This document shows, one piece after another, positions 1 through 6,118 of a stretch of DNA of 13,425 bases; within the stretch, counting starts at the first letter, position 1; every line of letters starts with the position of its first letter. The translations under genes were made by a program, and so were the position numbers. Source of the stretch: Candidatus Melainabacteria bacterium GWA2_34_9 (GTDB taxonomy: Bacteria; Cyanobacteriota; Vampirovibrionia; Gastranaerophilales; UBA9971); contig MFRJ01000119.1 of the NCBI GenBank assembly GCA_001784535.1, positions 1-13,425 of the forward strand, read 5' to 3'. The notes below the pieces were generated by a model. It was not told the origin of the DNA. It saw only the letters and a program-made list of their open reading frames with translations, and did not search any database.

Positions 1-1
1 C

Positions 2-253
2 GATTTGTATCTTGAAAAAATACTTCCTTTAATAACTAAAGATGATTTGCTGATAATTACAGCCGATCATGGTTGTGATCCGACAGTTCCGGGAACAGAT
101 CATACAAGAGAAATGATACCTGTTCTGGTTTACAATCCAGAACTCAAAGGAAAAGATTTAGAAATAAGACCTACTTTTGCGGATATTGCAAAAACAATAG
201 CAGACTGGCTAAACGTTTCTTACGACGGACCGGGAAGTTCTTTAATAAACTAG
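2..253 (+). CDS. deoB: Phosphopentomutase, C-terminal fragment (cut by window start)
   Basis: This is the last 83 codons of phosphopentomutase, the cytosolic Mn-dependent enzyme that interconverts ribose or deoxyribose 1-phosphate and 5-phosphate in nucleoside salvage. The frame is open from base 2, so the true start lies outside the window. Visible signatures are the alkaline-phosphatase-superfamily metal motif T-A-D-H-G, followed by D-P-T and then the D-H-T-R-E segment before I-P-V-L-V-Y. This order is characteristic of DeoB rather than of cofactor-independent phosphoglycerate mutase. The C-terminal helix (FADIAKTIADWL) is also typical. The stop TAG is followed directly by a strong terminator, so deoB is the last gene of its transcript. 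Other nucleoside-catabolism genes, if linked, would lie to the left. Confidence 0.93.
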   Translation, partial: DLYLEKILPLITKDDLLIITADHGCDPTVPGTDHTREMIPVLVYNPELKGKDLEIRPTFADIAKTIADWLNVSYDGPGSSLIN

Positions 254-287
254 AAAAAAGGTGGGATTTAAAATCCCACCTTTTTTT
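254..287. terminator. Bidirectional intrinsic terminator between deoB and the chemoreceptor gene
   Basis: The arms GGTGGGATTT (260-269) and AAATCCCACC (271-280) form a perfect inverted repeat, flanked by an A-run on the left and seven T on the right. It therefore reads as a terminator on both strands. It begins one base after the deoB stop and ends nine bases before the stop of the convergent gene. Confidence 0.93.
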
Positions 288-296
288 GAATAGTTA

Positions 297-2030
297 TTAA
301 ATTCGGAAGACAGAAACCTGTTTGTTAAGTGAGTCAGATATGCCGGAAAGAGCTTGAGAGCTTGCACTTATTTCTTCAAGGCTTGCTGTTTGTTCTTCTG
401 ATATACTTGAAATTTCTTCAGCGCTTGCAGCAGTTTCTTCTGTTATTGCAGAAATATTTTCTATCATTTGTACCATTTCTTCTGAATTTCTTGCAACCCC
501 ATCAATATCTTTTGTGATGCTTTGAATTTTGATATTAGCTGTTTTTACTTGAGAAATTATATTTTCCAGAGCTTTTCCTGCGTCGTTTATTACCAAAACG
601 CCTTCTTCAACTTCATGAGTCGCTTTGTCCATTGTTGAAACAGCAACACTCGTTTTGTTTTGAATTTCTTTAATCATGCCGGTTATTTTTTCTGTTGCAT
701 CAGAGGATTGTCCGGCAAGTTTTTTAACTTCATCAGCTACTACAGCGAATCCTTTTCCGTGTTCCCCTGCTCTTGCTGCTTCTATTGCAGCGTTAAGAGC
801 AAGTAGGTTTGTTTGTCCAGCTATGCTTTTGATTAAATCAACGATTTCTTCTATTTGAGCGCTTAAATCGCCTAGTTCTGCAATATTAACAGAAATATCA
901 CCGGAAACCTGTTTAATGCTGTCGATTTTATTTACTGCCTTTTTAACGTGTTCAGCTCCGACATTTGCATTTGTTTCTGTTTCATTTCCGAGTTTAGAAA
1001 CAATATAAGCTTCCTGAGATATTTCCTGAATAACTTTGTTCATTTTATTTATATTAGCAGCACCATCTTCAACGTTTCTAGATACTTCTTGAGCGCCTTG
1101 CGCCAATTGAGTAGTACTTATTGCTGTTTGCTGAGCGCCTTGAGCTGTCTGTTCAGACGCAGAATGCATTTCTTGTGAACTTGCAGACACATCCGATGAT
1201 AATTCTGAAATTTGTCCAATTAAAGATTTTAAATTATTTAAAAACAATTTAAATGACCTGTTAAGATTTCCTATTTCAGTTTTATTATTATCTTCAGGAA
1301 TTTGGACAGTAAGATCATTGTTTGCTAATTTTTGACTAATTTCTGAAAAACTATCAATAGGATCAGTAATACTTTTTCTAATTGTAAGATTAGCAATAAT
1401 TACGACTATAAAAACAAGTATTAAATTTATAACACCATTAATTATTAATGAGGTCTGTACTTGTTTTAGTACATCGTCTATATAAATTCCTGCTCCAATT
1501 ACCCAACCCCATTCAGGAAAACTTCTAACGTATGTTATTTTTTCAAATTTTGAATTCGGATTAGCTCCCGGTTTAGACCAATAATATTTAAAACTCCCAT
1601 TGCCTTTTTCTTTGGCTATTTTAGTACCTTCGACTATAATTTCAAGTCCGTTTTTATCTTTTAGGTTTGATCCATCTGTACCCTGTAGCTTAGGGTGTGC
1701 CAGAAAAATATAATTATAATCATTTATCCAGATATAATTTTTGCTGTCAAACTTTAGACTATTTATTCTTGTAATTGCTCTTGATTTTGCTTCTGCTTCA
1801 GAAAACTCACCTTTTTCCATCCTTTGTTTATATTCTTTTACTAAATTAAGAGAAACTTCAGTAAGTGCAGATACTTCACCCAATCTAGCATTTAAGGTGA
1901 TATTAGTAGTGTTATAAAAATTTATTACAGTACTTGTAGTAAAAATTGTTAAAGCTATAAAAATTATTAAAAGATTAATTTTGTTTTTAATACTGATTTT
2001 GTCCAGAATACCGTTAATCCAATTACTCAT
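297..2030 (-). CDS. Methyl-accepting chemotaxis protein with periplasmic sCache domain
   Basis: This is a transmembrane chemoreceptor of 577 aa that senses a small ligand outside the inner membrane and controls CheA/CheW. Domain order: cytoplasmic N-terminus, first membrane helix about 18-38, periplasmic single-Cache (sCache_2-type) domain about 45-190 with the family-typical YIWINDYNYIFLAHP and FPEWGWVIGAGIYIDDV blocks, second membrane helix about 194-217, HAMP about 218-270, then a long coiled-coil signalling domain. Its hairpin tip is the conserved EAARAGEHGKGFAVVADEV (417-435). Glu/Gln-rich stretches around 290-305 and 528-560 are plausible methylation sites. No C-terminal CheR-binding pentapeptide is present; the protein ends VSVFRI. 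I start at ATG 2030 because an AGAGG Shine-Dalgarno lies 8 bases upstream; an in-frame TTG at 2057 would place that site inside the gene. Neither the ligand nor any linked che or flagellar gene can be seen. Confidence 0.93.
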   Translation of the reverse strand: MSNWINGILDKISIKNKINLLIIFIALTIFTTSTVINFYNTTNITLNARLGEVSALTEVSLNLVKEYKQRMEKGEFSEAEAKSRAITRINSLKFDSKNYIWINDYNYIFLAHPKLQGTDGSNLKDKNGLEIIVEGTKIAKEKGNGSFKYYWSKPGANPNSKFEKITYVRSFPEWGWVIGAGIYIDDVLKQVQTSLIINGVINLILVFIVVIIANLTIRKSITDPIDSFSEISQKLANNDLTVQIPEDNNKTEIGNLNRSFKLFLNNLKSLIGQISELSSDVSASSQEMHSASEQTAQGAQQTAISTTQLAQGAQEVSRNVEDGAANINKMNKVIQEISQEAYIVSKLGNETETNANVGAEHVKKAVNKIDSIKQVSGDISVNIAELGDLSAQIEEIVDLIKSIAGQTNLLALNAAIEAARAGEHGKGFAVVADEVKKLAGQSSDATEKITGMIKEIQNKTSVAVSTMDKATHEVEEGVLVINDAGKALENIISQVKTANIKIQSITKDIDGVARNSEEMVQMIENISAITEETAASAEEISSISEEQTASLEEISASSQALSGISDSLNKQVSVFRI

Positions 2031-2035
2031 AATCT

Positions 2036-2043
2036 TTTCCTCT
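2036..2043 (-). promoter_or_regulatory. Shine-Dalgarno site fixing the chemoreceptor start
   Basis: On the minus strand the sequence reads GAGAGAGAGGAAAAGATT before ATG. The AGAGG core is 8 bases from the ATG at 2030, which supports that codon over the upstream TTG at 2057. Confidence 0.7.
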
Positions 2044-2085
2044 CTCTCAATGCTCAATATTTATTATTAATATTATTTCATGTAA

Positions 2086-2091
2086 ATTATA
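2086..2091 (-). promoter_or_regulatory. Possible -10 box for the chemoreceptor gene
   Basis: The minus strand has a perfect TATAAT about 55 bases upstream of the ATG. No good -35 is seen at 16-18 bases, and the surroundings are extremely AT-rich, so chance is a real alternative. No sigma-28-type promoter is evident in this orientation. Confidence 0.3.
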
Positions 2092-2233
2092 TTAATTTCA
2101 TTAAATTATTAGATTTCTGAAAAAATATATGTAAAGTTTTGTAAATCTTTATACTCAAAAAAGGCAATTTTTTTTTATCACGAGAATTATATAAGTAACA
2201 AACAACCCCCAAATCTCCTCCCAAAATATTACC

Positions 2234-2265
2234 AGCTACCAATTAATTCGGTAGCTTTTCTTTTT
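2234..2265 (+). terminator. Hairpin terminator upstream of gatB, not following any gene
   Basis: AGCTACC (2234-2240) pairs with GGTAGCT (2250-2256) across a 9-base loop. TTTTCTTTTT follows. It reads to the right, but the nearest upstream gene points left. It therefore either ends a short non-coding transcript or forms part of a gatB leader made from an upstream promoter. Confidence 0.6.
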
Positions 2266-2301
2266 GTGTTAAATTACTACATTTGTAACTTCCATGTCTG
2301 C

Positions 2302-2330
2302 TTTATTTCTGATTAAGCTTTGCCTATAAT
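2302..2330 (+). promoter_or_regulatory. Likely gatB promoter
   Basis: A perfect -10 TATAAT (2325-2330) has a weak -35 TTTATT (2302-2307) 17 bases upstream. It lies 40 bases before the gatB ATG and downstream of the 2234-2265 hairpin, so a transcript started here would not contain that hairpin. Confidence 0.5.
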
Positions 2331-2370
2331 AAAAAATAAATATAAGCACAAAAAACAGGAAAAATTTATT

Positions 2371-3831
2371 ATGACGGCAATAACACAGGAAATGAGAGAT
2401 AAATACGAAACAGTAATAGGGTTAGAAGTTCACGCACAGTTGAAAACAAAGTCCAAAATTTTTTGCGACAGCGCAACAGAGTTTGGAAATGAACATAATT
2501 CGCAGGTTTGTCCTGTTTGTATGGGATATCCGGGTGTTTTACCTGTTTTGAACAAAAAAGTACTTGAATATGCAATTTTAACAGGACTCGCGCTTAACTG
2601 CGAAATTGCACGTCATTCAAAATTTGACAGAAAACAATATTTTTATCCTGATTTACCAAAGAATTATCAGGTTTCTCAATTTGATATGCCTGTTTGCAAA
2701 AACGGTTATATAGAAATAAACGGCAGAGTAATAAGAATTAACAGGGCGCATCTTGAAGAAGATGCCGGAAAATTAGTTCATGCAGGAGCAGCAGGACTTG
2801 CAGGTTCTACTTATAGCCTTGTGGATTATAACAGAACTGGTGTTCCTCTTCTTGAAATAGTGAGCGAGCCGGATATTAATTCACCTGAAGAAGCCAGAAA
2901 TTATGTGGAAGAATTGCGAAATATCGTGAGGTATCTCGGGGTTTGCGACGGAAACCTTGAAGAAGGCAGTTTGAGATGCGATGCAAATGTCAGTATCAGA
3001 CCTATCGGACAAAAAGAATTGGGCACAAAAGCCGAAATCAAAAACATGAACAGCTTTAAGGCTTTGCAAAGGGCTCTTGAATATGAAGTTGAAAGACAGG
3101 TTGAGCTTATTGAGTCCCGCGGAAAAGTTGTTCAGGAAACCCGCCTCTGGAAAGAAGATGAAGGAATTACAATTTCTATGCGAAGCAAGGAAGAAGCGCA
3201 TGATTACAGATATTTCCCTGAACCTGATTTAGTTCCTATGGAAATAGATGCCGAATGGGTGCATCGCATCAGGGAAACAATGACAGAACTTCCCGCGCAG
3301 AAACGCGTAAGATATATTTACGAGTTGGGTTTGTCCGAATATGATGCGAATGTCCTTGTAAATTCAATGGAAATGGCGTTTTTTCTAGATAAGGTAATTG
3401 ACCTGAAAGCAAATGTCAAATCTGCTGTTAACTGGCTAATGGGTGATATTACGGCTTATTTGAATGAACATAAAACCACTATTGATAAAACAGAATTAAC
3501 TCCTGAATCCCTTGTTGAATTGATTGCATTGATCGATAAAGGAACGATTTCAAATAATATTGCGAAAAAATTAATTGAGCCTCTCTTAGAAAAAGGCGGC
3601 TCTGCTAAAAAAATGGTTGAAGAGCAGGGAATGAGCGTAATTTCTGATGAAGGCGCGCTTAAAGATACAATAAAGAAAATCCTTGAGACAAATGCAAGCG
3701 AAGTTGAGAAGTATAAGTCAGGCAAACCGCAGTTGTTTGGATTTTTTGTAGGGCAGGTAATGAAAGAAACCAAAGGCAGAGGAAACCCCGAAGCCATAAA
3801 CAAACTTCTTAAAGAAGCGTTGGATAATTAA
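2371..3831 (+). CDS. gatB: Aspartyl/glutamyl-tRNA amidotransferase subunit B
   Basis: GatB is the kinase and tRNA-recognition subunit of the GatCAB amidotransferase. In the cytosol the complex converts Glu-tRNA(Gln), and often Asp-tRNA(Asn), to the amide forms. Its presence implies the indirect route to at least one of these charged tRNAs. At 486 aa it has the normal family length. Visible signatures: IGLEVHAQLKTKSKIFC at 16-32, a CPVCMGYPG block (C47, C50; with C32 these are likely zinc ligands), SLRCDANVSIRP, GTKAEIKNMNSFK, and a C-terminal YqeY-like tRNA-binding tail ending in GFFVGQVMKETKGRGNPEAINKLL. I use ATG 2371, which has a CAGGA site about 10 bases upstream. An in-frame TTG at 2320 would add 17 Lys-rich residues and overlap the -10 box. 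gatA and gatC are not in the window, so the subunits are not encoded together here. Confidence 0.97.
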   Translation: MTAITQEMRDKYETVIGLEVHAQLKTKSKIFCDSATEFGNEHNSQVCPVCMGYPGVLPVLNKKVLEYAILTGLALNCEIARHSKFDRKQYFYPDLPKNYQVSQFDMPVCKNGYIEINGRVIRINRAHLEEDAGKLVHAGAAGLAGSTYSLVDYNRTGVPLLEIVSEPDINSPEEARNYVEELRNIVRYLGVCDGNLEEGSLRCDANVSIRPIGQKELGTKAEIKNMNSFKALQRALEYEVERQVELIESRGKVVQETRLWKEDEGITISMRSKEEAHDYRYFPEPDLVPMEIDAEWVHRIRETMTELPAQKRVRYIYELGLSEYDANVLVNSMEMAFFLDKVIDLKANVKSAVNWLMGDITAYLNEHKTTIDKTELTPESLVELIALIDKGTISNNIAKKLIEPLLEKGGSAKKMVEEQGMSVISDEGALKDTIKKILETNASEVEKYKSGKPQLFGFFVGQVMKETKGRGNPEAINKLLKEALDN

Positions 3832-3840
3832 AAACCCCCG

Positions 3841-3861
3841 ATCTTTATAAAATCTTTATAA
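3841..3861 (+). repeat. Direct repeat of ATCTTTATAA, 11-bp period
   Basis: Two identical copies of ATCTTTATAA lie at 3841-3850 and 3852-3861, one helical turn apart, just after the gatB stop. The CTTTATA core recurs at 3891-3897 and inverted at 3902-3908. This could be a regulator site for the next gene or ordinary AT-rich sequence. Confidence 0.4.
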
Positions 3862-3890
3862 GCCACCTAACAATTTTTTAGCTTCATAAA

Positions 3891-3908
3891 CTTTATATTC
3901 ATATAAAG
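3891..3908. repeat. Perfect 8-bp inverted repeat, CTTTATAT-TC-ATATAAAG
   Basis: The arms match perfectly across two central bases. No T-run follows immediately, so it is a better candidate for an operator than for a terminator. It lies about 100 bases before the start of the HEAT-like gene and upstream of that gene's possible -10. Confidence 0.4.
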
Positions 3909-3946
3909 AATATGTAAGGATTTTTAATTTTTCAATTTTTTCTGGG

Positions 3947-3952
3947 TAGAAT
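3947..3952 (+). promoter_or_regulatory. Possible -10 for the HEAT-like gene
   Basis: TAGAAT matches the -10 consensus at five of six positions and lies 54 bases before ATG 4007. The -35 region is only T-rich (TTAATT at 17 bases), so support is partial. Confidence 0.35.
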
Positions 3953-4006
3953 AATCATGTTAAAAATAAAAGTGTAAAAAGTACATTTGTTTAGAAAGTT
4001 TAAGTG

Positions 4007-4459
4007 ATGAACGCTTTAGATCCAAAAAATATAATAGCTACAAGCGAAACAAAAGAAATTGCTTCCAAAATTTCAAATATAATCGGCAATCTTGAGTTCG
4101 TTGACGAAAATAATACAGAATTTTCTTTATCAAAATATATCGGATATCTTTTAAAAGCTGCTGAAAACTGTGACGCGGCGTTAAGAGCAGAAATCGAAAA
4201 CAATATCGTTAAACTCGGCATAAAAACCGTACCTTATCTTATAAATTCTTTAATGACAGTTAAAGGTGCTGCAAGAGGACTTGCTGCAATGGCTATCATA
4301 AGAATGGGCGGTTCAACCATAGAAATCTTAAAAAATACAGCATCAAAAACTCCTGATTTTGCTTGGATGGCTGAATATATCATCAACGAAATCGTTGGAA
4401 CACAGATTCCTGTTGTTGCTTATAACGAAGAACAACAAAACGGTTTAATCGCTGTATAA
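4007..4459 (+). CDS. Small HEAT-repeat-like protein of unknown function
   Basis: This is a 150-aa protein that I do not recognise as a named family. It has no signal peptide or membrane segment, so it is probably cytosolic. Residues 58-130 look like about two HEAT-type helical pairs: LRAEIENNIVKLGIKTVPYL, then GAARGLAAMAIIRMGGSTIEIL, with the usual LG..VP.L and R..AA.A...G patterns. HEAT repeats normally bind other proteins, so a scaffold or adaptor role is the modest inference. The N-terminal 40 residues are polar and the tail (VVAYNEEQQNGLIAV) is probably flexible. ATG 4007 is used, with a weak AGAAAG site 8 bases upstream; GTG at 4004 is the alternative. It has its own possible promoter and is followed by a hairpin terminator. 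A TATAAT overlaps its stop codon. Confidence 0.75.
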   Translation: MNALDPKNIIATSETKEIASKISNIIGNLEFVDENNTEFSLSKYIGYLLKAAENCDAALRAEIENNIVKLGIKTVPYLINSLMTVKGAARGLAAMAIIRMGGSTIEILKNTASKTPDFAWMAEYIINEIVGTQIPVVAYNEEQQNGLIAV

Positions 4460-4460
4460 T
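4455..4460 (+). promoter_or_regulatory. Possible cutA -10 overlapping the upstream stop codon
   Basis: A perfect TATAAT preceded by TG covers the stop codon of the HEAT-like gene. No clear -35 is visible. If used, transcription would begin near 4467, and the cutA leader would contain the 4484-4511 hairpin. Confidence 0.3.
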
Positions 4461-4483
4461 AAACCAATAAGTTTATAAAGTTT

Positions 4484-4515
4484 AAAAAGTCGGTGTAATA
4501 ACCGGCTTTTTGTAT
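4484..4515 (+). terminator. Intrinsic terminator or attenuator directly before cutA
   Basis: AAAAAGTCGGT (4484-4494) pairs with ACCGGCTTTTT (4501-4511) across the loop GTAATA, with one G-U pair, and ends in five T. Its right end is only 19 bases from the cutA ATG and 8 bases from the cutA Shine-Dalgarno, which leaves no room for a promoter in between. Confidence 0.75.
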
Positions 4516-4530
4516 AAAAAAGGAGAAAAC

Positions 4531-4848
4531 ATGTCTTATTGCGTAGTAGTTTCAACCACTCCCAATACAGAAGAAGCTAAAAAGATTGCTCATGGCTTGA
4601 TAAAAAACAAAATTGCCGCCTGTACAAACATAATTTCAGGCGTAACTTCGGTGTATTCCTGGAAGGACGAAGTTTGTGAAGACAGCGAATGTATTCTTTT
4701 CATAAAAACACAGCGAAGTTTGTTTGAGAACGTCAAAAATTTTATTATGGAGAATCATTCTTACGAACTGCCGGAAGTCATAATGCTTCCTGTAGAAGCA
4801 GGTCTTGAGGGTTATTTGAATTGGGTTAAGGAAAATACTTTTCATTAA
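4531..4848 (+). CDS. cutA: CutA family protein (divalent-cation tolerance)
   Basis: This is a 105-aa soluble protein of the CutA1 family, small trimers with a ferredoxin-like fold related to PII proteins. The family is historically tied to copper tolerance, but its biochemical role is poorly defined. Conserved features are the start YCVVVSTTPNTEEAKKIAHGLI, the central KNKIAACTNIISGVTSVYSWKDEV, and the C-terminal HSYELPEVIMLPVEAGLEGYLNWV. Length and order match the family. The start is ATG 4531, with a strong AAGGAG at 4520-4525; an in-frame start at 4510 would put this site inside the gene. The gene lies right after a hairpin terminator, so its expression may depend on readthrough. It converges with the radical SAM gene, with 129 bases and no clear terminator between them. 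Confidence 0.93.
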   Translation: MSYCVVVSTTPNTEEAKKIAHGLIKNKIAACTNIISGVTSVYSWKDEVCEDSECILFIKTQRSLFENVKNFIMENHSYELPEVIMLPVEAGLEGYLNWVKENTFH

Positions 4849-4977
4849 CCATAACAATCTCCTATCTTATTTTAAAAATTTACATAAACCAGTTAATTAT
4901 TACAAAGAACAACAAATGGCTGCATAGTATAGTAACTTAAAAAATTTTCTGTCTGGACAACGGGGCATGATATGTTT

Positions 4978-5874
4978 TCAGATATTCCAATTGTTTGTAA
5001 ACATATTTCTATTACCTGTTTGACAGGAATAACAGATATTTGGTTCTAGATAGAATTTTTTAGAGGATTCAGAAAGAGTGTTGCCAACTTTTCCTCGTGG
5101 ATCATTTAGAAGAGCAGGGCAGACATATATACCTGTATCTGTTACAACTCGTGAATTTGTACAATCAAATAGATCGGTATTGCAGTTTTTCACCCCTTCT
5201 TTTGTAACTATATCGTCTTCTTCATATGAAGAATAATTTTTTTCATATTCTCCGGCTTTAATGACAGGAATTATTTTTACATTAATATCTGTTGGTTGAA
5301 AATCAAGTTTTGACAATAAAGTTAAAAAACCTTCTTTTAAACTGGCTTCATCTTCGTCCCAAATATTAACCGCAGAAATTATTGGGTTAAAACCGTAATT
5401 TACAAGGTTTTCTATACCGGACATTATTTTTTTGAAAGAGCCTTTTCCTCTTATTTCGTCATTTTTAGCTTCTGTATAATGATCTAAACTTATTCTGAAA
5501 ATCAGTTCATAATCATGATCCTGTTCTATTTGTCTTAAAAATCTCGCTTTTTTATCATTAATTAATGTTCCGTTTGTTACCATTGTTACATTTGTGATTT
5601 TTAAACAATGTCTTATTATATTGTTTATGTCTCTATTAAGAAAAGGTTCTCCTCCGTATAAATAAATTTCTTCAATCGGAGTATTTTTTATTCCGTCGAG
5701 TGCTGTTTTTATTTTGTCCAGATTAAGAAATCCTCTTGTTTTGTTAGTTTGACTGCAGCTTAAATAGCAGTGTCTGCATTTTAAATTACATGTAAATCCT
5801 GATAATAATAACCAAATATTACTTAATTTTTTTAATTCGGTTGATGGTGCTTGAAAGTTTAGTTGTGTTAACAT
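4978..5874 (-). CDS. Radical SAM enzyme with SPASM-like C-terminal cysteines
   Basis: This is a 298-aa radical S-adenosylmethionine protein, likely cytosolic. The [4Fe-4S]/SAM motif CNLKCRHC is at C29, C33 and C36, followed by GGEP (74-77), the SAM-contacting motif, and a VTNGTLI strand (99-105). The C-terminal part carries C231, C238, C252, C281 and C284, spaced like a short SPASM/twitch region that would hold an auxiliary iron-sulphur cluster. Such enzymes often modify peptides or act as sulfatase-type maturases, but no small precursor peptide, sulfatase or transporter lies beside it, so the substrate is unknown. The start at ATG 5874 is well supported by TTAGGAGGAG a few bases upstream. 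It diverges from rsfS, and a copy of TATGCAAAGCAT lies 48 bases before its start. Confidence 0.88.
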   Translation of the reverse strand: MLTQLNFQAPSTELKKLSNIWLLLSGFTCNLKCRHCYLSCSQTNKTRGFLNLDKIKTALDGIKNTPIEEIYLYGGEPFLNRDINNIIRHCLKITNVTMVTNGTLINDKKARFLRQIEQDHDYELIFRISLDHYTEAKNDEIRGKGSFKKIMSGIENLVNYGFNPIISAVNIWDEDEASLKEGFLTLLSKLDFQPTDINVKIIPVIKAGEYEKNYSSYEEDDIVTKEGVKNCNTDLFDCTNSRVVTDTGIYVCPALLNDPRGKVGNTLSESSKKFYLEPNICYSCQTGNRNMFTNNWNI

Positions 5875-5876
5875 TT

Positions 5877-5887
5877 TCTCCTCCTAA
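5877..5887 (-). promoter_or_regulatory. Strong Shine-Dalgarno of the radical SAM gene
   Basis: The minus strand reads TTAGGAGGAGA just before AAATG-type spacing. It is the best ribosome-binding site in the window, and it is complementary over 8 bases to the C-rich TCTCCTCC at 2214-2221. Confidence 0.75.
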
Positions 5888-5921
5888 GTGAAACCCTGTT
5901 TTTTATTTATTGTTTTTATTC

Positions 5922-5934
5922 TATGCAAAGCATA
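5922..5934. repeat. Palindromic motif TATGCAAAGCATA, copy 1
   Basis: This is a perfect inverted repeat, TATGC-AAA-GCATA, upstream of the radical SAM start. The first 12 bases are identical to a copy 131 bases away, just before rsfS. It overlaps a possible minus-strand -10, TAGAAT. It is a candidate operator. Confidence 0.5.
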
Positions 5935-6004
5935 AATATTTTAATATAACTCTGCTAACCTATGTCGTTGCTATAGTTATGCTACTAGTTTTAAGTATTG
6001 GCGG

Positions 6005-6035
6005 TATAATAAGATGGTGAACATATGGGTATAAT
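6005..6035 (+). promoter_or_regulatory. Two GGTATAAT boxes 25 bp apart
   Basis: GGTATAAT occurs at 6003-6010 and again at 6028-6035. Each contains a perfect -10 hexamer reading towards rsfS, but neither has a convincing -35. They may be alternative rsfS start sites with leaders of roughly 75-100 bases. Confidence 0.4.
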
Positions 6036-6052
6036 ATTTAAATTTTGAAGAG

Positions 6053-6064
6053 TATGCAAAGCAT
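6053..6064. repeat. Palindromic motif TATGCAAAGCAT, copy 2
   Basis: This is identical over 12 bases to copy 1, with the same ATGC-AAA-GCAT symmetry. It lies 55 bases before the rsfS start and covers the expected -35 position of the TATACT box at 6076-6081, where a bound protein could block or replace -35 contacts. Confidence 0.5.
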
Positions 6065-6075
6065 TGTTTAGCTTA

Positions 6076-6081
6076 TATACT
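6076..6081 (+). promoter_or_regulatory. Possible -10 nearest to rsfS
   Basis: TATACT, five of six consensus bases, lies 38 bases before the start codon. At 17 bases spacing the -35 position is TATGCA, inside the repeated palindrome; it is not a consensus -35. Confidence 0.35.
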
Positions 6082-6118
6082 GTAGTAAAAATAGATATTA
6101 TAAATAAGGAGAAAATTG

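Larger units (their letters stand above)
2031..2370. other. Divergent intergenic region, chemoreceptor / gatB (340 bp)
   Basis: This is the longest gene-free stretch in the window. From left to right it holds the chemoreceptor ribosome site, a possible minus-strand -10 (2086-2091), a very AT-rich middle, a C-rich patch (about 2205-2222), a hairpin terminator (2234-2265) and the gatB -10 (2325-2330). I see no tRNA-like fold, no open frame with a ribosome site, and no known riboswitch consensus. Confidence 0.6.

Noticed and set aside
329..1178. Several + strand open frames of 60-76 codons inside the chemoreceptor gene
   Set aside because: They are antisense shadows of a complete, well-conserved receptor gene and have low-complexity translations rich in Leu, Phe and Ser.
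2132..2158. TAAAGTTT resembling the -35 of a sigma-28 (flagellar) promoter close to the chemoreceptor gene
   Set aside because: It reads on the + strand, away from the chemoreceptor, and the sequence 11 bases later (ATACTCAA) does not resemble GCCGATAA.
2881..3803. Minus-strand open frames of 106 and 115 codons inside gatB
   Set aside because: They oppose a full-length conserved gatB and show no family signature.
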